18,459 bases of DNA. Origin: Caulobacter sp. CCH9-E1 (lineage in GTDB: Bacteria > Pseudomonadota > Alphaproteobacteria > Caulobacterales > Caulobacteraceae). Below, piece by piece: positions 6,863 through 14,150 of this stretch. The notes beneath the pieces were generated by a model. That model saw only the letters and a list, made by a program, of their open reading frames with translations. It was not told the origin of the DNA and did no database searches. Each line of letters starts with the position of its first letter. The first letter of the stretch is position 1. The stretch lies in contig NZ_LSJA01000121.1 in the NCBI RefSeq assembly GCF_001556515.1, forward strand, positions 1-18,459, in the 5' to 3' direction. The translations under genes were made by a program, and so were the position numbers.

Positions 6863-8023
6863 ATGCTGTCAACGCCCATCGCTTCGCCCGCCGCCGCCGC
6901 CCGCCGCATCGCCTCGATCGACGCCCTCAGAGGCTTCGTCATGCTGCTGATGCTGGTGGACCACACACGCGAGGCCTTCTTCATCCACGCCCAGGTCTCC
7001 GACCCGATGGACCTGTCGACGACGTCGCCGGCGCTGTTCTTCACGCGGCTATCGGCGCACCTGTGCGCGCCGGTGTTCGTGGCCCTGACCGGCGTGTCGG
7101 CCTGGCTATACGGCCAGAAGGCGGGCGGGGCCGGGGCGGCGGCCGGCTTCCTGTTCAAGCGGGGCCTGTTCCTGGTGGCGCTGGAAGTGACCCTGGTGAA
7201 CTTCGGCTGGACGTTCTCGCTGACGCCTAAACTCGTCTATCTGCAGGTGATCTGGGCCATCGGCCTGTCGATGATCGCGCTGGCGGCCCTGGTCCGCCTA
7301 CCGCGCCCCGCCCTGATCGCCGTCGGCCTCGTGATCTTGCTGGGCCACAACCTGCTGGACCCGATCACCATCCCCAAGGGCGCGCCGGGGCACGTGCTCT
7401 GGGCGATCCTGCACGACCGGGGTTTGATCGACCTGCCGTGGGGCGGCCAGGCGCGGACCTCATACCCGATCCTCCCATGGATCGGCGTCGCGGCGCTCGG
7501 CTATGCGATCGGGCCGTGGTTCAAGCTGGAGGCCGACGCGCGTCGGCGGCGGCTGCGGGTCCTGGCGGCAGGGGCGCTGGCGCTGCTGGCGGTCCTGCGC
7601 GCGATCAACCTCTACGGCGACCCTACGCCCTGGAGCCCGGGCGCCACGCCGCTGCTGACGGTCATGAGCGTGCTGAACCTCACCAAGTACCCGCCCTCGG
7701 CCGACTTCCTGCTACTGACCCTGGGCGTTGGCGCGATCCTGCTGGCGGCCCTGGAGCGCGCGCCCGAGCGGCTGACCGCCGTGCTCGTCGCCTTCGGCGG
7801 CGCGCCGCTGTTCTTCTACCTCGTCCACATCTACGGCCTGAACCTGCTGAACCTCGGCGCGCTAGCCGTCCTCGGCCCCAACCACGGCGAGTTGTTCAGC
7901 GTCCCCAACGTGGCGTCGATCTGGCTGCTGGCGGCGCTGGTCGCCGTGCCTTGCGGCTTGGCCAGCCACTGGTTCGGCGGCCTGAAGCGCCGCAGCGGGC
8001 AGTGGTGGATGAAGTATCTGTAG
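6863..8023 (+). CDS. DUF1624 / HGSNAT-like multi-pass membrane protein (putative acyltransferase)
   Basis: 386 residues. The N-terminus RRIASIDALRGFVMLLMLVDH (14-34, beginning with two Arg) is the family hallmark: a basic/SIDxLRG entry, then a first membrane helix ending in Asp-His. It is followed by a large second hydrophobic segment (about 63-83) and a run of helices to about 367, some ten in all. The C-terminus is basic. Human heparan-alpha-glucosaminide N-acetyltransferase belongs to this family and carries acetyl groups across a membrane. Bacterial members are mostly uncharacterised, and modification of an envelope glycan is only a guess. The ATG at 6863 has a weak ribosome binding site (AGCGAG). 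It shares a 50-bp divergent promoter region with the TonB receptor, so co-regulation is possible. Confidence 0.85.
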   Translation: MLSTPIASPAAAARRIASIDALRGFVMLLMLVDHTREAFFIHAQVSDPMDLSTTSPALFFTRLSAHLCAPVFVALTGVSAWLYGQKAGGAGAAAGFLFKRGLFLVALEVTLVNFGWTFSLTPKLVYLQVIWAIGLSMIALAALVRLPRPALIAVGLVILLGHNLLDPITIPKGAPGHVLWAILHDRGLIDLPWGGQARTSYPILPWIGVAALGYAIGPWFKLEADARRRRLRVLAAGALALLAVLRAINLYGDPTPWSPGATPLLTVMSVLNLTKYPPSADFLLLTLGVGAILLAALERAPERLTAVLVAFGGAPLFFYLVHIYGLNLLNLGALAVLGPNHGELFSVPNVASIWLLAALVAVPCGLASHWFGGLKRRSGQWWMKYL

Positions 8024-8034
8024 GCGTGGATGTT

Positions 8035-8151
8035 CTTCTCCCCTTGCGGGAGAAGGTGGCCTGCGAAGCAGGTCGGATGAGGGGTTTCTCGGTCAGGCCG
8101 GCGCCCCCTCACCCGGCCCTCGGGCCACCCTCTCCCGCAAGGGGGAGAGGG
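8035..8151. repeat. Compound palindromic intergenic element (REP/MITE-like), likely bidirectional terminator
   Basis: The element nests four hairpins: CTTCTCCC/GGGAGAAG (8035-8042/8048-8055), CCTGC/GCAGG (8060-8064/8068-8072), GGCCC/GGGCC (8115-8119/8122-8126) and CCCTCTCCC/GGGAGAGGG (8128-8136/8143-8151). The outer ends are also inverted copies of each other: the block around 8036-8061 matches the complement of about 8123-8150, giving one large cruciform. It fills the gap between convergent genes, whose stops are at 8023 and 8156. Similar elements recur in many Caulobacter-group intergenic regions (from memory). Reading it as protein on the minus strand gives the familiar spurious PHPTCFAGHLLPQGEK. 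Confidence 0.8.
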
Positions 8152-8155
8152 AAGC

Positions 8156-10069
8156 TCACCCCTTGCGGAAGAACCCGAAGATCCGCTCCGCCAGCGCCTG
8201 GCTCACGCCCTCGACCTTGACCAGATCCTCGACGCTCGCCCGGCTCACGCCCTTCGCTGACCCGAATGCGTGGAGCAGGGCCTTCTTGCGCCCCGGGCCG
8301 ACGCCTTCGATCTCGTCCAGCGGGTTCTTCTTCAGGTCCATGCTGCGGCGGGTGCGGTGGGCGCCGATGGCGAAGCGGTGGGCTTCGTCGCGCAGGCGCT
8401 GGAGGTAGTAGAGCACCGGCGACTTGGGCTCGAGCATGAAGGGCGGCTGGCCAGGCAGGAAGAAGCGCTCCAGGCCCGCGTCGCGGTCCGGGCCCTTGGC
8501 GACGCCGACCACGGCGATGTCGTCGACGCCCAAGTCGGCCATGATCTCCAGCGCCGCGTCCAGCTGGCCCTTGCCGCCGTCGACCAGCACGAGGTCGGGG
8601 CGGTTGTCGCTGTCGCCTTCCTCCTCCTCCTTGACCAGGCGGGCGAAGCGGCGCTTCAGCACCTCCTTCATCATGCCGTAGTCGTCGCCAGGCGTGAGGT
8701 CGGTCGAGCGGATGTTGAACTTGCGGTACTGGCCCTTCATGAAGCCTTCGGGCCCGGCCACGATCATGCCGCCGACGGCGTTCGTGCCTTGGATGTGGCT
8801 GTTGTCGTAGACCTCGATCCGCTCGGGCGGGGCCTCCAGCTTGAAGGCCTCGCAGACGCCCGCGAGCAGCTTGGTCTGGGCCGAGCCCTCGGCCATTTTC
8901 CGGCCCAGGGCCTCCTTGGCGTTGGTCAGGGCGTGGGAGACGAGGTCGGCCTTCTCGCCGCGCTTGGGGACGCTGATCTCGACCTTGCGGCCGCTCTTCA
9001 GCGCGAAGGCCTCGGACAGAAGCTGGCTCTCGGCCGGCTGGACATTGGTCAGGATCAGGCGCGGGATCGGCTTGTCGTCGTAGAACTGGCCCAGGAACGC
9101 GGTGATGATCCGCTGCTCCTCGGTGACGCCTTCTTCCTCGCTCTCGTCCGCCGCGCCGGTGATCCGCGGGAAGTAGGCGCGGTTGCCCCAGTTCTGGCCG
9201 GCGCGGAAGAAGAACACCTGCACGCAGGCCTGGCCGCCCTCGACGTGCAGGGCCACGACGTCGGCCTCGTCCACGGTCTCGGGATTGATCTGGGTCTCCT
9301 GGGCGACGGCCGAGAGGGCGCGAATGCGGTCGCGCAGGCGGGCGGCGCGCTCGAACTCCAGGTCCTCGGCGGCCTCCTCCATCTGCTTGGCCATCGAGGC
9401 GATGACCGCGCGGGACTTGCCCCGCAGGAAGGCCTCGGCCTGGTCGACCAGGGCCTGGTAGTCGTCCTTGCCGATCAGGCCGGTGCAGGGGGCGGCGCAG
9501 CGCTTGATCTGGTGCAGCATGCAGGGCCGGTCGCGCGTCTCGTAGACGCTGTCGCTGCACGAGCGGAGCAGGAAGGCCTTCTGCAGGGTGTTCAAGGTGC
9601 GGTTCACCGCCCAGGCGCTGGCGAACGGACCGAAATAGTCGCCCTTGATCGTGTGGGCGCCGCGGTGCTTCCGGAGCTGCGGGGCGTCGTGGTCGCGGCG
9701 AATGACGATCTCGGGGAAGCTCTTGTCGTCGCGCAGCAGCACGTTGAAGCGCGGCTTCAGCGACTTGATCAGGTTGATCTCGAGCAGCAGGGCGTCGGCT
9801 TCGGTGCGGGTGGTGACGAACTCCATGGACCGCGTCGCGTCGACCATGTGGGCGATGCGGTTGGTGTGGAAGCGGCCCTGGGCGTACTGGATCACCCGCT
9901 TCTTGAGGCTCTTGGCCTTGCCGACATAGAGCACCTCGTCGCCCTCGCCGATCATGCGGTAGACGCCGGGCGCGTCGGGCAGGCGCGTGACCTCGTCCTT
10001 GATCAGGGCGGCGCCGGTCAGGCGGGGAGACGGGGGCGTTTCGGTCGTCGTATCGGTCACGTCCGACAT
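8156..10069 (-). CDS. uvrC: UvrABC excinuclease subunit C
   Basis: 637 residues from ATG 10069; E. coli UvrC is 610. UvrC makes both incisions around a bulky DNA lesion after UvrA/UvrB recognition. Domains: GIY-YIG nuclease (about 32-111; PGVYRMIG and [13 protein letters not shown]) for the 3' cut; four Cys (C171, C183, C191, C195) with the x11-x7-x3 spacing of the E. coli iron-sulfur cluster; UVR motif that binds UvrB (about 219-256); RNase H-like nuclease (about 416-575; D422 in VYDNSHI, D497 in VLVDGGKG, H571 in GAHR) for the 5' cut; tandem helix-hairpin-helix at the C-terminus (about 590-637). All catalytic positions look intact. An in-frame ATG at 10111 would add 14 unconserved residues. 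Neither start has a good ribosome binding site, so the start is uncertain. Convergent with the DUF1624 gene and divergent from the hemerythrin-fusion gene. Confidence 0.97.
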   Translation of the reverse strand: MSDVTDTTTETPPSPRLTGAALIKDEVTRLPDAPGVYRMIGEGDEVLYVGKAKSLKKRVIQYAQGRFHTNRIAHMVDATRSMEFVTTRTEADALLLEINLIKSLKPRFNVLLRDDKSFPEIVIRRDHDAPQLRKHRGAHTIKGDYFGPFASAWAVNRTLNTLQKAFLLRSCSDSVYETRDRPCMLHQIKRCAAPCTGLIGKDDYQALVDQAEAFLRGKSRAVIASMAKQMEEAAEDLEFERAARLRDRIRALSAVAQETQINPETVDEADVVALHVEGGQACVQVFFFRAGQNWGNRAYFPRITGAADESEEEGVTEEQRIITAFLGQFYDDKPIPRLILTNVQPAESQLLSEAFALKSGRKVEISVPKRGEKADLVSHALTNAKEALGRKMAEGSAQTKLLAGVCEAFKLEAPPERIEVYDNSHIQGTNAVGGMIVAGPEGFMKGQYRKFNIRSTDLTPGDDYGMMKEVLKRRFARLVKEEEEGDSDNRPDLVLVDGGKGQLDAALEIMADLGVDDIAVVGVAKGPDRDAGLERFFLPGQPPFMLEPKSPVLYYLQRLRDEAHRFAIGAHRTRRSMDLKKNPLDEIEGVGPGRKKALLHAFGSAKGVSRASVEDLVKVEGVSQALAERIFGFFRKG

Positions 10070-10160
10070 ATAGGCGAGTCCGCGCGTTCGGGCGATCTCC
10101 AGGCCTGACATCCGCTGTCAGCAGCGCTCCTGGCGACGCTCGCGCGGCAAGCTCAGGCGC

Positions 10161-10200
10161 GATTTATAGTAGCGTTTTCAATTAATTACATTTGATATGA
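10161..10200. promoter_or_regulatory. AT-rich tract in the divergent uvrC / hemerythrin-fusion gap
   Basis: This 40-base stretch is strikingly AT-rich against its surroundings. It contains TATAGT (10165-10170), AATTAATT and GATATG, any of which could form promoter elements for either gene. No pair of -35/-10 boxes with canonical spacing was convincing, and no GGAAC-type ECF -35 element was seen. Only the location as promoter region is proposed. Confidence 0.35.
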
Positions 10201-10298
10201 CGAGGAGCGAGCCTCCGCGGCCTCCCGTTCTTGCGGTGACCCGGCGCGCTGGCCGACCAGAGAGCGATCCCGGGTTTCATCAAGACCGGGGAGGCCCC

Positions 10299-11996
10299 AT
10301 GGCCAAGCAGGAAGAGACCCAATCGGCCTCGGCGACGACCGCCGCCGCGACCGCCGACAACGGCAAGAAGGCCGAGGACAAGAAGACCGCCGACACCGCC
10401 GGAACCCAGGCGAGCGCGTCATCGTCGGGCGGCTCCCAATCGGGCGCTTCAAACGCGAGCAAGGCTGGCGAGAGCCAGCAAGGCGGCGGGCAGAGCGCTC
10501 AAGCCTCCGCCGGCCAGAATGCGACAGGTCAGAACACCACCGACGGCATCGAGCTGCTGAAAGCCGATCACCGCAAGGTCGACGCGCTGTTCAAGGCCTA
10601 CGAGTCCGCCTCGTCGGACCGCAAGAGCCAGCTGATCGAGGAGATCTGCGGAGAGCTGATCCTGCACACGCGGCTGGAGGAGGAGATCTTCTATCCCGCC
10701 TGCCGCGAGGCCGCCTCCGACGAGGAGCCGCTGAACGAGGCGCAGGTCGAGCACGACGGCGCCAAGGTGCTGATCGCCGATCTCTTGGACAGCGACGACA
10801 GCGATCCCTATCGCGACGCCAAGCTGAAGGTGCTGGCCGAACAGGTCCGGCATCACGTGGCCGAGGAGGAGAAGGCCGGTTCGGGCGTCTTCGCCAAGGC
10901 CAAGGCGGCGGGCGTCGACACCCAGGCGTTGGGGCGCGAGCTGCGCCAGCGCAAGGACGAGCTGACCCAGCGGCAAGGGGCCCCGTGGCCCACCGCCCTG
11001 GTGTCGCTCGACCTTTCCGAACTCTCCGAAGGCCAACCACAGGAGGAATACATGGCCAGACAGCAAGGCGGTCGAGACCGCGACGAACAAGGCCGCTTCA
11101 CCAGCGACGACGACCGCGGGCGGTCGCGCGGCGGCCGGGACGACGATCGGGGCGGCTACCGCTCGCGCGGCGGACGCGACGACAACGATGGTCGCGGCTG
11201 GTACGGCGACTCGCAGGGTCACTCGGAAGCCTCGCGCCGGGGCTGGGAGACGCGCGGCGGCGGCGAGTCCCGCAGCTTCCGCGACGACGATGACGATCGC
11301 GGCTATCGCTCGCGCGGCAATGACCGCGAGCGCGACGAATACGGCCGCTTCATGAGCGAGGACGACGATCGCGGCGGACGCGGTGGTCGCAGCAGCGGCG
11401 GCGGTCGCGGCCAGGGCGGCTGGTTCGGCGACAGCGAGGGCCACGCCCGCGCCGCCCGTCGCGGCCGGGACGAGGATGATCGCGGCGGCGACTACCGCTC
11501 GCGCGGCAATGACCGCGACCGCGACGAATACGGCCGCTTCACCAGCGACGACGACCGCGGCGGCTACCGCTCGCGCGGCGGCGGTGACGATGATCGCGGC
11601 GGTCGCGGCCAGGGCGGCTGGTTCGGCGACAGCCGGGGCCATTCGGAGGCCGCTCGCAGGGGCTGGGATGATCGCGACAGCGGCTACCGCTCGCGCGGCG
11701 GACGCGACGACGATGACGACCGCGGCGGCCGTGGCGGCGGCGGTGATGGCGGCCGAGGCCAGGGCGGCTGGTTCGGCGACAGCGAAGGCCATTCCGATGC
11801 GGCCCGCAAGGGCTGGGAAGACCGCGACAGCGGCTACCGCTCGCGCGGCGGGCGTGACGACGATGACCGCGGCGGTCGCGGCCGGAGCAGCGGCGGCGCC
11901 AGCGGCGGCGGTCGCGGCCGAAGCCAGGGCGGCTGGTTCGGCGACAGCGAAGGTCACGCCGAGGCGGCCCGACGGGGTTGGGAAGACCGGCGCTAG
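10299..11996 (+). CDS. Hemerythrin (HHE) domain protein fused to an Arg/Asp/Gly-rich WFGD-repeat tail
   Basis: 565 residues from ATG 10299, which follows GGGGAGG (10288-10294); an upstream frame extension to 10197 lacks this signal. Residues 1-80 are Ala/Ser/Gln-rich and likely disordered. Residues 82-205 form a hemerythrin-type four-helix domain with candidate iron ligands H91, H123, E127, H152, H186 and E190, which could bind a diiron site for oxygen, nitric oxide or iron handling. Residues 226-251 look like translated spacer. Residues 252-565 are a low-complexity Arg/Asp/Gly tail with five WFGDSxGHxxAARRGW-type units and three DRDEYGRFTSDDD-type units, similar to stress-associated repeat proteins of alphaproteobacteria. 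A strong internal ribosome binding site precedes Met252, suggesting a fusion of two genes or two products. A stress role is inferred. Confidence 0.8.
   Translation: MAKQEETQSASATTAAATADNGKKAEDKKTADTAGTQASASSSGGSQSGASNASKAGESQQGGGQSAQASAGQNATGQNTTDGIELLKADHRKVDALFKAYESASSDRKSQLIEEICGELILHTRLEEEIFYPACREAASDEEPLNEAQVEHDGAKVLIADLLDSDDSDPYRDAKLKVLAEQVRHHVAEEEKAGSGVFAKAKAAGVDTQALGRELRQRKDELTQRQGAPWPTALVSLDLSELSEGQPQEEYMARQQGGRDRDEQGRFTSDDDRGRSRGGRDDDRGGYRSRGGRDDNDGRGWYGDSQGHSEASRRGWETRGGGESRSFRDDDDDRGYRSRGNDRERDEYGRFMSEDDDRGGRGGRSSGGGRGQGGWFGDSEGHARAARRGRDEDDRGGDYRSRGNDRDRDEYGRFTSDDDRGGYRSRGGGDDDRGGRGQGGWFGDSRGHSEAARRGWDDRDSGYRSRGGRDDDDDRGGRGGGGDGGRGQGGWFGDSEGHSDAARKGWEDRDSGYRSRGGRDDDDRGGRGRSSGGASGGGRGRSQGGWFGDSEGHAEAARRGWEDRR
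11041..11054 (+). promoter_or_regulatory. Strong internal ribosome binding site and in-frame ATG
   Basis: AGGAGG (11041-11046) is followed after 5 bases by ATG (11052-11054), in frame with the hemerythrin gene. It would start a 314-residue repeat-only protein (MARQQGGRD...) ending at 11996. This is the best Shine-Dalgarno match in the window, which is unlikely as a chance event inside a gene. The hemerythrin homology ends about 30 codons before it. Confidence 0.6.
11199..11981 (+). repeat. Five WFGD-type protein repeats in low-complexity DNA
   Basis: Units of about 16 residues begin at W301, W375, W441, W491 and W546 of the fusion protein. The consensus is W-F-G-D-S-x-G-H-x-x-A-A-R-R-G-W. 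Unit 1 has Tyr for Phe, and unit 2 has lost the final Trp (Arg instead). Between them lie GGYRSRGG-like and DRDEYGRF-like blocks. DNA similarity among units is high, so slippage or recombination is likely. Confidence 0.8.
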
Positions 11997-12041
11997 GGCG
12001 ATAGCCTAGCGACGTCTGGTGGCGCGCTCGCGGCTATCGCC
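11997..12041 (+). terminator. Long hairpin directly after the hemerythrin-fusion stop codon
   Basis: GGCGATAGCC (11997-12006) pairs perfectly with GGCTATCGCC (12032-12041). The loop holds a smaller AGCG/CGCT pairing. It starts on the base after the TAG stop, the expected place for a transcription terminator. No T-run follows, so it may instead protect the mRNA 3' end. Confidence 0.55.
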
Positions 12042-12099
12042 GCGGGCGCGTCGTCGCATCTGGCCCGAAAGCGAATTCCCCTGCGGCCGGTAAGGCCTT

Positions 12100-12732
12100 A
12101 TGACGCGCGCCATGACCACGCGCACGCTCTTCGCCACCCCGATCTACCAAGCCAGCCTCGCCGGCGAGAAGGGCTTCGAGACCTTCATCGACGACCTGCA
12201 CGACGCCTGCGTCGCCATCGCCGAGGAGGACGAGGCCGGCCAAGCCTGGGCCTATAACAAGGGCTATCTGGGCTACACCTCCTACGCCTCGCTGAACGAC
12301 CTGCCGCTGCGCGACAGCCTGTTCGCCGAGCTGAAGAAGAAGCTCGACAAGCACGCCGCGGCCTTCGCCAAGGACCTCTGTTTCGACCTGGGGGCCGGCA
12401 AGCTGGTCATGGACAGCTTCTGGATCAACATCCTGGAGCCGGGCGGCCAGCACACCGGCCACATCCACCCGCACAGCGTCATCTCCGGCACGATCTACGT
12501 GACCATCCCGCCGGGCGCCTCGGCCCTGAAGTTCGAGGATCCGCGCCTGCCGATGATGATGGCCGCGCCCAATCGCCTGGCCGACGCGCCCGAGGCGCTG
12601 CAGCCGTTCGTCTACGTCCAGCCCGCGTCCGGGACGATCCTGATGTGGGAGAGCTGGCTGCGCCACGAGGTGACGCCCAACCAGGCCGACGAGCAGCGCA
12701 TCAGCGTCAGCTTCAACTACGCCTGGCGGTAG
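12100..12732 (+). CDS. Putative 2OG-Fe(II) oxygenase (TIGR02466 / 2OG-FeII_Oxy_5 type)
   Basis: 210 residues. The centre reads SFWINILEPGGQHTGHIHPH (106-125) followed by SVISGTIYV, and the end reads GTILMWESWLRHEVTPN (178-194) then ADEQRISVSFNYAW. This matches the TIGR02466 family: an H-x-H-P-H-S-x-x-S-G block, then a jelly-roll strand with a distal His (H189) and an Arg (R200) expected to bind 2-oxoglutarate. The iron is probably held by His of the HIHPH block plus H189; I cannot assign each ligand. Such enzymes hydroxylate unknown substrates. The start is ATG 12100 (TAAGG 4 bases upstream) or ATG 12112, which would remove four residues. It stands alone, after a terminator-like hairpin. Confidence 0.8.
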   Translation: MTRAMTTRTLFATPIYQASLAGEKGFETFIDDLHDACVAIAEEDEAGQAWAYNKGYLGYTSYASLNDLPLRDSLFAELKKKLDKHAAAFAKDLCFDLGAGKLVMDSFWINILEPGGQHTGHIHPHSVISGTIYVTIPPGASALKFEDPRLPMMMAAPNRLADAPEALQPFVYVQPASGTILMWESWLRHEVTPNQADEQRISVSFNYAWR

Positions 12733-12746
12733 GCGGGCGCCGCGCT

Positions 12747-12761
12747 TGGACACTTTGTCCA
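12747..12761 (+). terminator. Short hairpin after the oxygenase gene
   Basis: TGGACA (12747-12752) and TGTCCA (12756-12761) are perfect complements around CTT, 14 bases after the oxygenase stop. GGACAC is repeated at 12748-12753 and 12762-12767. It could be a weak terminator or an operator for the small gene that follows. Confidence 0.3.
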
Positions 12762-12809
12762 GGACACCCAAGAGGATGAAATCGGTAGAGGTCCTGGCGA
12801 CTTAGGAAG

Positions 12810-12823
12810 ACGACGGGCGTCGT
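12810..12823. promoter_or_regulatory. 14-bp near-perfect palindrome ahead of the small membrane-protein gene
   Basis: ACGACGGGCGTCGT consists of two 6-base complementary arms around GG. It is followed by TCTTC and then by the GGAG ribosome binding site at 12840. It could be a terminator stem, an operator, or a leader hairpin influencing translation of the TTG-started gene. Confidence 0.3.
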
Positions 12824-12850
12824 TCTTCGACGCCGTTCTGGAGTAACGCC

Positions 12851-13027
12851 TTGACCTGGGCAGACTGGTTTCCGTTCGTCTTCTTCCCGTTCAAGATCAT
12901 CGTGCTTGGCGTTGGGATGTTCTTCTCCATCAAGTGGCACCACGATCAGGCCAAGAAGGAAGAGCGGGAGAAGGCGGAAAGGGCCAAGGCCCATGAAGAG
13001 GGCGAGCTCCAGGACGCCACCGCTTAA
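12851..13027 (+). CDS. Small single-span membrane protein (58 aa), unknown function
   Basis: 58 residues from TTG 12851, with GGAG at 12840-12843 placed 7 bases upstream. The sequence has an aromatic N-terminal part (MTWADWFPFVFFPFK), a hydrophobic helix (about 8-27), and then a strongly charged helix rich in Lys, Glu and Arg (about 33-54) ending ELQDATA. By the positive-inside rule the charged tail is probably cytoplasmic. I do not recognise a family. Good ribosome binding site, amphipathic design and a terminator-like hairpin after the stop support a real gene. A TTG start and small size mean it is easily missed in annotation. Confidence 0.7.
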   Translation: MTWADWFPFVFFPFKIIVLGVGMFFSIKWHHDQAKKEEREKAERAKAHEEGELQDATA

Positions 13028-13048
13028 GCTGACGGCTTTCGCCCGGGG

Positions 13049-13070
13049 GCGCTACCCTAGACGGTAGCGC
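13049..13070 (+). terminator. Perfect 8-bp hairpin after the small membrane-protein gene
   Basis: GCGCTACC (13049-13056) pairs with GGTAGCGC (13063-13070) around CTAGAC. It starts 22 bases after the stop at 13027 and is followed by TTGCC rather than a T-run. Probable terminator separating this gene from the permease gene. Confidence 0.55.
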
Positions 13071-13087
13071 TTGCCGCTGGGGAAGTG

Positions 13088-13106
13088 TTATCCGCGCGGA
13101 GGATAA
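13088..13106. promoter_or_regulatory. Inverted repeat just upstream of the permease gene
   Basis: TTATCC (13088-13093) and GGATAA (13101-13106) are complementary. Inside them TCCGCGCGGA (13091-13100) is itself a perfect palindrome. The site ends 6 bases before the GGAGG ribosome binding site, so a protein bound here or an mRNA stem could control the permease. Inferred. Confidence 0.35.
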
Positions 13107-13121
13107 TCCCGCGGAGGCCTC

Positions 13122-14147
13122 GTGACCAAACCCGGCACATCGTTCCTGGTGAACTTCGCCATGGCTTCGGCCCTGCTGTACGTGTTCCGCGCCGTGCTGT
13201 GGCCGTTCACCCTGGCGCTGGTGCTGGCGATCCTGATCATGGCGCTGAGCGAGCGGGTCGTGCGCCTGCTGCCCAAGGCGCGCCGCTGGATGGTGTTCGC
13301 CATCACCGCCGTGATCGTCGGCGGGATCATCGTCGCCAGCATGGCGGTGGTGATCGAGGGGGCCTCGCGGATCGTGCTCAAGATGCCGGCCATGCTGGAG
13401 CGGATCGACCAGCTGCTGGCGACGATCCCCGCGCCGGGCGGGCGGCTGAGCCTGGAGGCCCTGGCCCAGAAGGTCGAGCTGGGTCCGCTGGCCGATCGCC
13501 TGCTGGGCAGCGTCCAGGACGCCTCGGCGGGCCTGGGCCTGACCCTGATCTTCCTGTTCTTTCTGCTGCTGTCCAAGCCGATGATCGAGAAGCGCGTCGA
13601 CCAGATCGTCGCCGCGCGCGGCGGGCGGGGGTTGGCCACGGTGCTGGAGCGCAGCTTCTCGGGCGTCGAGAGCTACATGTACGTCCAGTCGATCACCGGC
13701 CTGATGATCGCCATCGGCTCCTGGGTGGTCATGATGGCGGTGGGCCTGGACAACGCCCTGTTCTGGGGCCTGGTGATCTTCCTGTTCGCCTATCTGCCGG
13801 TGCTGGGGGTGCTGGCCGGCAGCGTCGGGCCGACCCTGTTCGCCCTTCTGCAGTTTCCCAGCCTGACGCCTGCGATCATCGTGTTCGTCGGCATCCAGAT
13901 CGTCTCGTCGATCGTCGGCAACCTGGTCCTGCCCAAGATGCAGGCCGACAGCCAGAACATCGACCCGGCCGCCAGCCTGATCGCCGTCGGCATGTGGACG
14001 GTGCTGTGGGGCGTGCCGGGCGCGTTCCTGGCCATCCCGCTGACCCTGGCGCTGATGTACGCCCTGGCCCAGTACGAGGACCTGCGCTGGCTGGCGGTGC
14101 TGATCTCGCACGACGGCGACCCGACCCCGATGGAGGCGGCGGAGTAG
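13122..14147 (+). CDS. AI-2E family (PF01594) transporter-like permease
   Basis: 341 residues from GTG 13122, with GGAGG at 13113-13117. Two N-terminal membrane helices (about 10-45) and a third (58-78) precede a less hydrophobic periplasmic or cytoplasmic segment (80-135). A C-terminal block of helices follows (136-152, 190-235, 237-270, 285-315). Blocks typical of the family are AYLPVLGVLAGSVGP (223-237) and GNLVLPKM...DPAASLIAVG...WGVPGAFLAIPLT (266-308). The family includes E. coli TqsA/YdgG, linked to autoinducer-2 export, and YtnA-like and Na+/H+ antiporter members, so the substrate is unknown. It is convergent with the DCC gene, with only 3 bp between stops. Confidence 0.9.
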   Translation: MTKPGTSFLVNFAMASALLYVFRAVLWPFTLALVLAILIMALSERVVRLLPKARRWMVFAITAVIVGGIIVASMAVVIEGASRIVLKMPAMLERIDQLLATIPAPGGRLSLEALAQKVELGPLADRLLGSVQDASAGLGLTLIFLFFLLLSKPMIEKRVDQIVAARGGRGLATVLERSFSGVESYMYVQSITGLMIAIGSWVVMMAVGLDNALFWGLVIFLFAYLPVLGVLAGSVGPTLFALLQFPSLTPAIIVFVGIQIVSSIVGNLVLPKMQADSQNIDPAASLIAVGMWTVLWGVPGAFLAIPLTLALMYALAQYEDLRWLAVLISHDGDPTPMEAAE

Positions 14148-14150
14148 GGC

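Noticed and set aside
7438..8220. Plus-strand frame running from the DUF1624 gene through the palindromic element
   Set aside because: Arg/Ala/Pro-rich, out of frame with the membrane protein, and includes the repeat element; no start signal.
8270..10108. 612-codon plus-strand frame opposite uvrC
   Set aside because: UvrC on the minus strand has complete catalytic motifs; this frame is its antisense shadow.
10197..10298. N-terminal extension of the hemerythrin-fusion gene from ATG 10197
   Set aside because: It lies within or next to the AT-rich promoter tract, has no ribosome binding site, and the strong GGGGAGG favours ATG 10299.
10449..11957. 502-codon minus-strand Ala/Val-rich frame opposite the WFGD repeats
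   Set aside because: Its repetition is only the complement of the Arg/Asp/Gly-coding repeats; no domain and no ribosome binding site.
12930..14111. 393-codon minus-strand Gln/His/Asp-rich frame opposite the AI-2E permease
   Set aside because: Composition typical of antisense GC-rich DNA, while the plus strand encodes a clear membrane permease.
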